Below are positions 30,699 through 39,800 of a stretch of DNA of 48,272 nt, in pieces. The stretch's first letter is position 1. Each line of letters begins with the position of its first letter. The position numbers and the translations under genes were made by a program. The notes under the pieces are model-generated. The model searched no databases, was not told the origin of the DNA, and saw nothing but the letters and a program-made list of their open reading frames with translations. Source of the DNA: Coemansia sp. RSA 487 (Eukaryota; Kickxellomycota; Kickxellomycetes; Kickxellales; Kickxellaceae); the NCBI GenBank assembly GCA_027577595.1, contig JANBRJ010000118.1, positions 1 to 48,272 of the forward strand, given 5' to 3'.

Positions 30699-31508
30699 TT
30701 ACCTTTCTATGCCGGGGAGGAATAGCGGCAACAACAGCACTGAGAGAAAGGCGTCTGCTGCCGAGTGATGATGATCGTCACTGTTGCACAGAGTTCTTCC
30801 TCTGAGCCTCCTGGCTGCCCACCACCAACGCAGGGCGCCTCTGGCCAGTCCCAAAACCAGCGTTGTGGCCTGCAGCCCGAATGCACCTTTCTCAGGCCTG
30901 TGCCCAATGGCGCCCAAAGCAGGTCTCTGCTCGCCGAACACAAACATGCCCACATGCGCAGCGTATGCAGCGTGCGCAAAACAATCAACACCCAGCGCAA
31001 AAAGATACACACCCAATACTGTTGCGCACATCGGGTGGGTCTGTCCACAGCGGACATTGAACAGCGGTCCACGCTGCCGAAGCGCACCAAATGGCTGCAT
31101 ATGCTGCGCGTGCGCCATTCGCCCGCACCAGTCCAGCATGGGGACGCATGCCAAACGTGTGCATGGCCAACGCAAGCCCCGCCATTAAGCCATGGACTTG
31201 CCCTGCCCTGCCCCCTGCCCTGCCCAGCCAATTGCATTGCATTTTGTGACTTTTGCCAATGCACTGCAAGCACCAAGGTCATCTGGACGCCCACTGCAGC
31301 GCTTAGTGCGACGCAGACGCTGCGTCGCGCATATTTTGTTGCGCTAGGCATGTATACCCGCCAGACACACGAGGTGCACGAGCGCAAAAGTCAACAGGAA
31401 CACGCTGGCCACATGCAAACCATGGCGGGTAAAAGCTCCGCACACAGCCAAGTAAAATGCACTCAGAAAGAAAAGCAACAGACCGCCAATGCACTGGTCA
31501 TCAGACAT
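30699..31508 (-). pseudogene. TMEM198/DUF4203-like multi-spanning membrane protein, broken
   Basis: A GC-rich island with several overlapping open frames on both strands. On the minus strand, membrane-like family text can be followed only by changing frame. ATG 31508 gives MSDDQCIGGLLLFFLSAF, then VASVFLLTFALVHLVCLAG. A second frame gives ALSAAVGVQMTLVLAVHW. A third gives MAGLALAMHTFG, then GLVRANGARAAYAAIWCASAAW. The frame ending at 30699 gives CATVLGVYLFALGVDCFAHAAY and LQATTLVLGLA..ALRWWW. The GVD(C/F)FAH segment and the order of pieces fit the TMEM198/TM7SF3-type (DUF4203) domain. A GGGCAGG repeat lies at one frame change. The first change could be a ~63-base intron (GTATAC...CAG); at least two others need indels. 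Assembly or sequencing error in a GC-rich repeat is the alternative. Confidence 0.5.
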
Positions 31509-31837
31509 TATTATGTGCTTAAACGGCGAAAGATTCTAATATTCTAAATGCAGAATGGATTGATGTGAGAAAAAAAAGGCAAAAAAGCATACTATCTGCA
31601 ATATTGTAGGGAAATCATCATCTATTTAAACATTCCAAATTACCAAAAAAATGTACAACGCATATACCAAAAACAGCATTGATTCTCGCAAATCTGATAA
31701 AAGCAAGCTCATTAATCCTTTTTTTTTCAAACTCGCCTGCCTCAAATGTCTTTGCTCTATTGCTTCAACAAGATGGACTCAAATAAAGTAAAAGTATATT
31801 CTTGAAAGAAGCACAAAAGGAAAAAAATAAGTAAAGA
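31509..31837. other. Intergenic, no gene
   Basis: AT-rich spacer between the broken membrane protein gene and the CPA1 stop codon. Nothing recognised. Confidence 0.6.
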
Positions 31838-33160
31838 TCAAGCCGAAGCAGAAGCAGTAGCAGAAGCTACATCAATGTCGGAGGCAACAGCATCGATGCC
31901 CGATGCCTTTGCCGCGCGCACGCTATCAATGAACTCCGCAAAAAGGTATGCGGTGTCGAGGGGTCCACCCTTGGCCTCCGGGTGGAACTGAACAGACCTG
32001 AAGGGCTTCTCAACATGGCGAATGCCCTCGTTGGATCCATCGTTGGCATTGACGTAGTAGCGGTCCCAGCCCTGGGGCATCTTGGAGTCATCGAGCGCAT
32101 ACCCATGGTTCTGCGAAGTGATGACGCATTTGCGTGTAATCAGATCAACGGCTGGCTGGTTGTGTCCGCGGTTGCCGAACCGAAGCTTGTATGCGTTCAT
32201 GCCAGCAGCCAGCCCCATAAGCTGGTTACCCATACAGATGCCAAAAATCGGGCGCTGATACACAGAGAACGCATGGCGGAGCTGCGCAATGGTCTCGGTA
32301 CACTTGGTGGGAGACCCAGGCCCGTTGGAGATGAAGATGCCGTCATACTGCGACAAGTTGCTTGCCATGTCATGGTTCCACGGGACCAGCGACACACGTG
32401 CACCCTGGTCGCACAGGGACCGTATGATATTGTACTTGACACCGCAGTCGATTAGAGCCACGTGCACGTCGCCTTCAGGGTTGAACACGCGTACCGATGG
32501 CGTCGACGCCTGAGCAACCAGGTTCTCTGCGTTAGGGTCGGTCCACTTGATCTGGTCCGCGGGCTGCAGGCCACCAACGCTCAGCGACCCCAGGGTCGAA
32601 CCCTGACCACGCAGAATATGCACCAACGCCCTGGTATCGACACCAGTGATGGCCGGGATGCCCTCGCGCTCGCACCACTCCGAAAGAGACTCTACAGCGT
32701 TCCAGTGCGAGTACTTGGTTGCGTAGTCGCTGACAACGACACCTGTGCATTGTATTTTCTCGGACTCGAAATGCTTGAGGAGCCCGTATGCGTCACGTGT
32801 GCGACGGGGGACTCCGTAATTGCCAATCAGGGGCTGCGTAAAGACCAGAAGCTGACCCTTATACGACGGGTCCGTCATTGACTCTGGGTACCCAACCAAC
32901 GAGGTAGTGAATACCGTTTCGCCAACAACCGAGCCTGAAGCGCCGAACGACCCACCCGTAAACGTTTCACCTGAGCGCAGTTGCAAATGAGCCGTTAGTG
33001 ACCCAGGAACCACTGGATAGTGCGCATGCAACTTGGAAGGGGAAGATGGGGGGTCAACGGCCGAGGCCAGCGACCGCGCAACCAGCTGGGGAACGCTGGC
33101 TCCAATGATTTTGGATGCGGCGGCGGTCTTCTTTACAGCAGCAGTGGCAAGGAGAGACAT
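31838..33160 (-). CDS. CPA1: Carbamoyl-phosphate synthase, arginine-specific small (glutaminase) subunit
   Basis: A 440-residue protein. It supplies ammonia from glutamine to the large subunit, making carbamoyl phosphate for arginine synthesis. An N-terminal extension rich in Ala, Lys, Arg and Ser (~1-40) looks like a mitochondrial presequence. The CPSase small-chain N-terminal domain is ~55-200 (GGSFGASGSVVGETVFTTSLVGYPESMTDPSY). The class I glutamine amidotransferase domain is ~232-415, with IFISNGPGSP, the catalytic Cys~309 in FGICMGNQ, and His~393/Glu~395 in FHPEAKGGPLDT. The FGNRGHNQP and ITSQNHGYAL segments match fungal CPA1 rather than the CAD/URA2 fusion. It is not fused to a large subunit. 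A conserved attenuator-peptide uORF lies 57 bases upstream (separate entry), so arginine-dependent translational repression is expected. The C-terminal ASATASASA run is low complexity. Confidence 0.97.
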   Translation of the reverse strand: MSLLATAAVKKTAAASKIIGASVPQLVARSLASAVDPPSSPSKLHAHYPVVPGSLTAHLQLRSGETFTGGSFGASGSVVGETVFTTSLVGYPESMTDPSYKGQLLVFTQPLIGNYGVPRRTRDAYGLLKHFESEKIQCTGVVVSDYATKYSHWNAVESLSEWCEREGIPAITGVDTRALVHILRGQGSTLGSLSVGGLQPADQIKWTDPNAENLVAQASTPSVRVFNPEGDVHVALIDCGVKYNIIRSLCDQGARVSLVPWNHDMASNLSQYDGIFISNGPGSPTKCTETIAQLRHAFSVYQRPIFGICMGNQLMGLAAGMNAYKLRFGNRGHNQPAVDLITRKCVITSQNHGYALDDSKMPQGWDRYYVNANDGSNEGIRHVEKPFRSVQFHPEAKGGPLDTAYLFAEFIDSVRAAKASGIDAVASDIDVASATASASA

Positions 33161-33217
33161 TGTTTAAATAAAAGTCGAATGTAGAGTTGATAAGAGGAGT
33201 TTAGGTTCTCAATAGCT

Positions 33218-33292
33218 TTAGTTGGCCAATGCTCTCCAAACCTGATCGGCAAGATAGTCAGACGAGTTCTTCTCAAACGAGTGAGAGTACAT
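33218..33292 (-). promoter_or_regulatory. Arginine attenuator peptide uORF in the CPA1 leader
   Basis: A 24-codon uORF (ATG 33292, TAA 33218-33220) ends 57 bases before the CPA1 start with no other ATG between. Its C-terminal part reads SDYLADQVWRALAN. It has the same length as the Neurospora arg-2 attenuator peptide. Asp12, Tyr13, Leu14, Asp16, Trp19, Arg20, Ala21 and Leu22 are at identical positions, including the Asp12 known to be needed for arginine-dependent ribosome stalling. The N-terminal half is not conserved, as is usual. In characterised fungi the peptide stalls ribosomes at its own stop codon when arginine is high, which blocks CPA1 translation and can trigger mRNA decay. Confidence 0.93.
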
Positions 33293-33572
33293 GAAAAAGC
33301 GAATGTGCTTGAAGAAGCGCTACAAGTAGGCAACAGAAAAAAAACGAGTGGTCAAAATAATGAACAGTTTGTAAAGTAAAGAGAAGAAGTCAGAAAAAAA
33401 CAAACCATGGAACAAGCCCTGGCTTTTATCCGTTATTACCACAGAGGCGGTGAAAAAAGTAGCCAGTAAAAATTTGGCTATTAAAGCGATAGAGAAAAAA
33501 AATTTTGATGAGTCATTTGATTGGCCATTAAACAAGCAAGGAAAAGTTTTCAAAGATAATCTTGATCTAAAA

Positions 33573-34932
33573 TCAGCGCCGAAAGTACTTTTGGATCAGC
33601 GGCCGAATGTGGAGCGATACGTCATCGTCCCATTGCTGGCGCACATCAGTATCCCAGTGCGAGCGCATCGAGATCACCAGCTTCTCGAGCGCAGTCATTG
33701 CCTCGTTGCGGCGGAACCGCTTGGACAGATCCGCGCGGTGAGCCATTGTCGCGTGCGTATGGATCAGCTGCTCCATCGACTCGATCAAGCCGTCAGGGAT
33801 CCGGTCGCTGTCGCGCACCGTGTACGGCACAGCGAACGGCACATCGCTTGCACCATCCACTGTAGTCACATAGAATGCACTGATATCGCTGACGCCATAC
33901 ATCGATGGGTCCGCATGGTGGGTGTGGGTTCCGGGAGGCGACACAATGAGCCCGACAAAGGGCTCTGATCCGTTACTGCGGCACAGATCCTGGTATGCGC
34001 GCTGGTTGTGCATATCGCGGACCGACGGCATCGCATCAAACGTCGGGTGCGAGTGGAACCAGCCGACAACACACCTATCGGTGGCACCAAAGGCACGCCG
34101 CGCATCTACCTCGGACGCTGGGTCCATTTCGCACTCCGTCGTGCTGCTGCTTACGTTCCTGCACGGAAAGGCGACCTCGATATGCAGCGCCCTATGCTCC
34201 TCGTCGTATTGCCCGCCCAGCAGTCCAATGATCTCGGTGTACATTAGGTGCGCATGCAAGTCCATCAGCGCCAACGCTGCCGCAGTTACTGTTACTGTGA
34301 ATGGAGCTGGCGTGTCGCCGCCGAATGGGTGGCACGGGACCAGTCGGAATTCGCTGTTCCCGCCGTTGGTACTTACCCACCGCGCATACTCGCCCTTGTC
34401 GCTGCCGCCACCGCCATCGCTGTAATCGGCGCTGCTTCGTCTCCTTCTTATTCGCCGCCGCCGCCTACCTCGTCTCGGCTGCATGCGCTTGCCGCGTCGA
34501 TTTGCGTCCGACCCGCTTTCATCACTTGCAGAAGAACTGTCCGAATGTGCATCATCCGCCCAGCGCTCAATAACATTGTGCTCAATAACAGTGCCGCCCG
34601 CCGCCAATTCGTCCTTTGGCGAAGCAGCTCTGCGTTTTCGTACAGGCGGCTGTCTAGCGCGCACAGCATCTACATTTATAATATTGGAGGCCTCGAGGAA
34701 CGCGTGGACTCGACCAATAGCGTTGACATCGCCACAGTTATGCAGTTCCTTGCGCGCTTTGATCTTTGTCAAGTACTGCGGTCGTATTGCTTGCCACTGT
34801 TGCACCATATGGTTACGGATCCGCATGTACCGTTCGGGTGTCTTATTGGCGCGACCTAGGAAGAACTCGCTGCATCCACGTTCCTCCTCAGCGCTCACTG
34901 TTTCTAGGTTCAGCTCAAACGCTTCTTCTCCT

Positions 34933-34970
<38 letters not shown>

Positions 34971-35018
34971 TTGTTGTTGTTGTGGGCTGCTGCTGTCGTT
35001 TGCTGACTCCATTGCCAA
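33573..35018 (-). CDS. SWIRM plus JAMM/MPN+ deubiquitinase (MYSM1-like)
   Basis: A 481-residue protein. A polyglutamine run (~13-29) is followed by a SWIRM domain ~45-118 (SEFFLGRANKTPERYMRIRNHMV, then NAIGRVHAFLEASNIIN). An acidic and arginine-rich linker (RRGRRRRRIRRRR) comes next. An MPN+ domain spans ~238-400 and has the complete zinc-metalloprotease JAMM signature: Glu~262 in TEIIGLLGG, then HSHPTFDAMPSVRD with His~322, His~324, Ser~332 and Asp~335. In animals MYSM1 (2A-DUB) removes ubiquitin from histone H2A. This protein lacks the SANT domain but keeps the SWIRM-MPN+ pair, so a chromatin-directed deubiquitinase is the best inference. It is divergent to ISN1 across ~430 bases. Confidence 0.9.
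34928..34981. repeat. CAG/CAA repeat encoding polyglutamine
   Basis: About seventeen consecutive glutamine codons (CTG/TTG triplets on the plus strand) lie near the start of the SWIRM-JAMM gene. It is likely variable in length. Confidence 0.85.
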
Positions 35019-35450
35019 CTTTTTCCACCCCCTCTAACCTAGTAAATTTGCAAATGATAAAAAAAAAAGCCAGAGACTGTTGATACTGAAGAGGTAGAAA
35101 TTCTATAATTAGAAAATAGGTAGAGGAAAAAAAGGAGACTGTTATTTTCGCTGCTGCTGGCAACGAAAAAAATTATGATACAAAACGAAACGTGGCTCTC
35201 TTCTCCCTCCTTATCCCCCCTCTTTCAGCCCGATTTCCCACACATCGCCTCCCATTTTCAAACAAAAAAAGGGTGGGAATTAATGCTATGACTGGAGCCC
35301 GCCACATGATCCGCCCTATTTATACAGTCCAGAAAGGCGGGAAGGAGGTAAGTATACTTTCCCTTTCTTGCATATCCGAAATAAGCTTTCTTGCCTTCAT
35401 ATACATATATTTTTGCAGCATATACAAAGCACCAGGCGAGGCTAACAGCG
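35019..35450. promoter_or_regulatory. Bidirectional region between MYSM1-like and ISN1, with leader intron and possible spliced uORF
   Basis: On the ISN1 side GTAAGT at 35348 pairs with TTTTTGCAG ending at 35418, a consensus 71-base intron in the leader. An ATG at 35288 opens a frame that reaches the donor after exactly 20 codons. After splicing it would end at TAA 35443-35445, only five bases before the ISN1 ATG. Whether the transcript starts far enough upstream to include that ATG is unknown. Confidence 0.55.
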
Positions 35451-36713
35451 ATGACGTCCCAGTACAGAGTAAATTACCATTTGCGCGCACACAAGCGCGA
35501 CAGTTTCATCGAGTTCATCAAGGGGCTGCTGCTAACACCGTTTGTGCTTCACTCGCTACCACAGCCAACGGACGAGGAGGATGACCAACTATCGGGTACA
35601 ATAATAGACCCTGCATGTGCTAAGCAAGCCAATGCCGCACGGTTCCGCGAGATCTTTGCCAGCATCGAAGCACTAGTGGAAGAGCATCGACACTTTGAAG
35701 CAACCGGAATCCCAACACACTCGCGGCTGGCCAAGATAGTACCCAACATCGGGAGCTTCTTCACACCGCTACCACTGGCACAGGCGTTCACACGTATCGA
35801 TTCGAAGAATAGGATTTCAGCACGCAAGCATGTGCCGCCGTCGTTCAACGACGTGCGACGTATTCTCAATATGGCGCAATTGATGGCGATTGCTCCGCGG
35901 CTCCGGCTGGTGACGTTTGACGGGGATATGACGCTCTACGACGATGGACAGAACTTTGAAGCAGACAGCGATTTGACGCGGCTGCTCGTATCGTTACTGC
36001 AGCGCGGGATTGCTGTTGCCATAGTCACTGCTGCTGGATACGGGACTGATGCACCCAAGTATGAAGCACGGCTATCGGGTCTTCTGCATGGGTTTGCAGA
36101 AGCCCAGCTGGATGCAAAGGCCGTCGGACGGTTCTACGTGCTCGGTGGCGAATGTAACTTTTTGTTTGGCTGCACTTCGCAGTACCGGCTCACCAGTCTT
36201 CATAATGAAGAGCCCAACGTATCGGAGCTGCATATGTGGACCGACTTGCAGGCTATGCAGCTACTGGATGTTGCCGAGCACGAGCTCCGTGACTGTATCG
36301 AGCGTATGGCTATCGATGCGCGTGTTATCCGCAAACCACGCGCAGTTGGCATGGTTCCCCAGACACAGCTGACTAGGGAACAGCTTGACGAGTGCGCGCT
36401 CTCTGCGCAAGTAGCGGTGCTCCGGTTCCAAGGGACTCCGCGCGCACAGCCGGGTGACGCACCCATCCCGTTCTGCGCCTTCAATGGCGGCAGCGACTGC
36501 TGGGTCGACATTGGCAACAAGCTGATCGGCGTGCGGATCATCCAGGAGCTGGTTGCTTCACCAGAAGATGCCACTCTGCATGTCGGCGACCAGTTTCTGT
36601 CAACCGGAAACGATATTTCCACTCGCTCTGCCTGCTGCACTTGCTGGATCATCAATCCGCTGGAGACCCGCGACATGCTGACCGACCTGGTGTCGCTCCT
36701 TCCTTCCGAGTGA
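35451..36713 (+). CDS. ISN1: IMP-specific 5'-nucleotidase
   Basis: A 420-residue protein that dephosphorylates IMP to inosine in the purine salvage and degradation balance. The start at 35451 gives MTSQYRVNYHLRAHKRDSFIEFIKGLL, matching the conserved N-terminus of the Isn1 family; the open frame further upstream has no ATG. The HAD-like catalytic motif is LVTFDGDMTLYDDG, with the two catalytic Asp residues. Later landmarks are AIVTAAGY, FYVLGGECNFLFG, CAFNGGSDCWVDIGNK and the C-terminal HVGDQFLSTGNDISTR. Length is normal and the coding part has no intron. It is convergent with the tricalbin gene; the two stop codons are ~150 bases apart. Confidence 0.96.
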   Translation: MTSQYRVNYHLRAHKRDSFIEFIKGLLLTPFVLHSLPQPTDEEDDQLSGTIIDPACAKQANAARFREIFASIEALVEEHRHFEATGIPTHSRLAKIVPNIGSFFTPLPLAQAFTRIDSKNRISARKHVPPSFNDVRRILNMAQLMAIAPRLRLVTFDGDMTLYDDGQNFEADSDLTRLLVSLLQRGIAVAIVTAAGYGTDAPKYEARLSGLLHGFAEAQLDAKAVGRFYVLGGECNFLFGCTSQYRLTSLHNEEPNVSELHMWTDLQAMQLLDVAEHELRDCIERMAIDARVIRKPRAVGMVPQTQLTREQLDECALSAQVAVLRFQGTPRAQPGDAPIPFCAFNGGSDCWVDIGNKLIGVRIIQELVASPEDATLHVGDQFLSTGNDISTRSACCTCWIINPLETRDMLTDLVSLLPSE

Positions 36714-36831
36714 GCAGCTGGCTATTTCAAAGTAAATGATTCATATGTTTTCCCACCAAAGAGCCCGCCCATTCTATAGAATGAAAGTAAGCATTGTTTG
36801 ATAATAAAGAGATTATACCATTTGAACTGTG

Positions 36832-36876
36832 AATCGCTTGAATCGCTTGAATCGCTTGAATCACTTGAACGACTTG
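36832..36876. repeat. 9-bp tandem repeat spanning the tricalbin stop codon
   Basis: Five consecutive 9-mers occur: AATCGCTTG three times, then AATCACTTG and AACGACTTG. On the minus strand the repeats code Phe-Lys-Arg units. The tricalbin stop TGA lies in the one copy that has T where its neighbours have CGA (Arg). Confidence 0.9.
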
Positions 36877-39800
36877 CGGCTCTGTGCCGAGCTGCGACGG
36901 TTGTGGCGCCCACGCCGTCCAAGTAACGACGCACCGCCAGCGATACTTGCAGTCTCTGCAGCAGCATCATCTATAGCGCCGTCGCGGCCAACGTACTCGA
37001 GACTCAGCACCACAGAGGCTGCATCAGCGTCCATGCGCACCTTCTTGAGCACCTGGGACCCACCGCTGCGCAGCAATTCGTCCTTGAGCTCGGCAAAGAC
37101 ATCGAGTGCTGCAAACTTGGCAACCGTCTTGTCGCCGCGGAAGCTTGAGTGGTCCTTGGCAGCCACCACAAGCTCTGGCGCGCTGCCCTGCAGAACAGGA
37201 AGCGCAAACCGCTCGCTGGTCCACGTGGCAGACACAGCATCCTTTTCGGTTCGCGTCTTGTGCAGCGTCTTATGGTTCATTTCTACTGTTACAAGCAGAT
37301 TGCGCTTGTGCACGTGCTTGCTCCCTGACGACGACGTTGGGCGCAGCTCTACCGACTCGATCGATACATTGACAATGCCTGACGACGGGAACGAATCAGC
37401 AGACTCGCTGAGTTGCGGCATAGGGATTGCAGACGTCGGAGGAGTAGGATGATGGCCCATAGCAGATGACGACGACTGCGGGCGACCCATAGCAGAGCTA
37501 GATCCGCCAGGGCTTGTTGCAGCAGCTGTCGTGCTGGGGCTATTTGCAGCGTCCTGCGGCATGTTTGTGGCCGACGCCATAGCCTGGATTGCCGCTTCAG
37601 ACAGCTTGCGGTCTGCTGTGACCGGCCGTGGCGACTTTGCATTGCTACTATCTTCGGCGTCAGAGTTGTCGCTATCAATGCTGCCGCGGCGGCCGCTGCT
37701 AAGGAAGTGTGGCTTCTTGCTGCTCAGCTTGCCAAAGATGCCGCCCACAACGTTGCCGACGACGCTGGCGCCGCCCTTGATGACCGTGACAGGGGCCTTG
37801 ACGACGGTATGAGCTACGTCCAGAAGCACAGGCGTCGAGTCATCATGTTGCTCAACGTATCCGGGCTTGAACAGGAACGCCAGCTGCAGTGTGGCCTTGC
37901 CATTGCTCGACGTCAGCGGATACGAGCTTTCGGTAAGCTCGTTTATCGGCAGGTCTTTGAGCATAATTGTGGCGGTGCCCAGATGTGTATGTGACTGGAT
38001 CTGGTTCCAATCGTACACATCTAGCACCAACGTCGCCTTGGACCTCTGGCGGATCCCAAGCTCTGTCTGTTCGTTCCACCGTGGGTTCAACGTCTTCTTC
38101 ACAGTCTCGCTCTCCCACACCTTGACGCCATCGATGCGTGCCACAACATATGGATCAGATGTGCCCGATTTGTCGGCCGCCGGAAGGTTGGTCCCTGACG
38201 TCACACGCATGCGAACCATCCCCTGGTCGGCGATGCTCTCGGTCGGTAGCAGCTCCGGATCCTCGACCGGGTCGTAGCGCAGGAACACAAGCACCTCGCC
38301 GGTATCGGCGTCCAGCGGTAGCCACACGGGCTCCGGCGTGTTGACCAGACGCTGCTGCACCAGCTCGCGCATCGAGTACTCGGCCTTGCCAATCGAGATC
38401 ATTTCGTCAGAGTCGACACCGGCGCCCGCGGGGCGGCACCGCAAGTCAAACATCAGCGTGTCGAAGCGCGTCTCAGGAGTCGCCGCTTGCGCTAGCTCAT
38501 CCTCCCACATATGCTCGCGTCCACGTCTTCTCGAAGGTGGTGTCTCTATGACAGGCGCCTGCTGGTTGCCGTTCAGGTATACATTGACGAACACGCCCGA
38601 GAATGGCCGCACAAGCCCGCGGCACCCAATAACCGCCATAGACAGCACACCGCCCTTGAACTGCGTGTAGTCGATGTTGGGCAGTCGCGGGTACCGGCTC
38701 AGCGCCTGTGAGAGCGAGTCGCTGCCAGGCCCAGTCATTCCCGAGAAGATCGAGTCGCCCTGCGGTGTCACCTCATCGCGCGGCATGTTTGCGTTTCCAG
38801 ACGGTGGTGTTGCGCTGTTGGTGTTGTGCGCAACGTGGTTCTTAGCCCTCTCCTCCTTGTTTGCCGATGAAGATAAAGACGAAGATGACTTTGCAGACGC
38901 TGGCTCCTCGTCGCCCAGCACAAGCCCTCCGTCACCAATCTTCATATCCAGCATGCCACGGGCGCGGTCGGCATCGCTCAACATGTCGTCAAAGTTGATC
39001 GACGGCACAAACGAAGCGCGGAACCTGATTTCGCCTTTGATTTTTCCATTGCGTTGGCGCAGACCGGCCCACATCTCGACAGGCTCAGTTTTGACAAACA
39101 CAGTGTCGCCGTTCTCGTCGGTGGTCTTGCGGCCCATAAGCCGGCTGACCTTGAGCATCGCCTCGCCCAGCGGCTTGTCGCGCTCGACGCGGTTCCAGTC
39201 AAGACACTCGAGCGCCAACGTCTCGGTGACTCGATGAACTGGGATAAACAGCGTCTCGTTCCACACCGGGTCCAACGAGCTGTCGATGTACCGTGTCTTG
39301 CCGCGGATCTGGTTTTGCACCATCACACGCATATACGGATCCGACTTGCTTCCTGACGCAGCCTCGACGTTCTTCAGGTTGCGACCCTCGTGGCACGTCA
39401 GCTTGACAATTCCTATGGGTGCTGCTGGCAGCCTCTTGCCGCTTCCCAGGCTGGACGCAATGTCTGGGTCCATCAGGATTGGCCGCCACTTGACGTTGAG
39501 CCGTACCTGCGCCTTGGGGTGGCCGTCCAGCGGGTACCAGTCGCTGCCGCTCTCTCCGCCCTGGTGCACCAGCGCATCGTCGACTTTGATGCGCAGGGAG
39601 CCGATTGTGCGGTCCGATCCGGCATCGATGATGCGCAGGTGGATGGTCGCTGCGTCGCGGTCCGGAATGAAGATCTCCTTACCGACTTCCCATGACGGTG
39701 CATCGGTGCCCTTGACCTCCGGGCACTGGATGGCTGGCTGCTTCTTGTCGTGAACAAACGCAACTGCGCGCACATGCATCTTACGCGCCTGCGACGGCGT

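Noticed and set aside
30765-31547. Plus-strand 260-codon frame through the GC-rich island
   Set aside because: It is antisense to membrane-protein family text on the minus strand and has a composition typical of a shadow frame (Cys, His, Gln, Pro rich) with no motif.
35391-35450. N-terminal extension of ISN1
   Set aside because: The upstream frame has no ATG and contains the acceptor of a leader intron; family conservation begins at the ATG at 35451.
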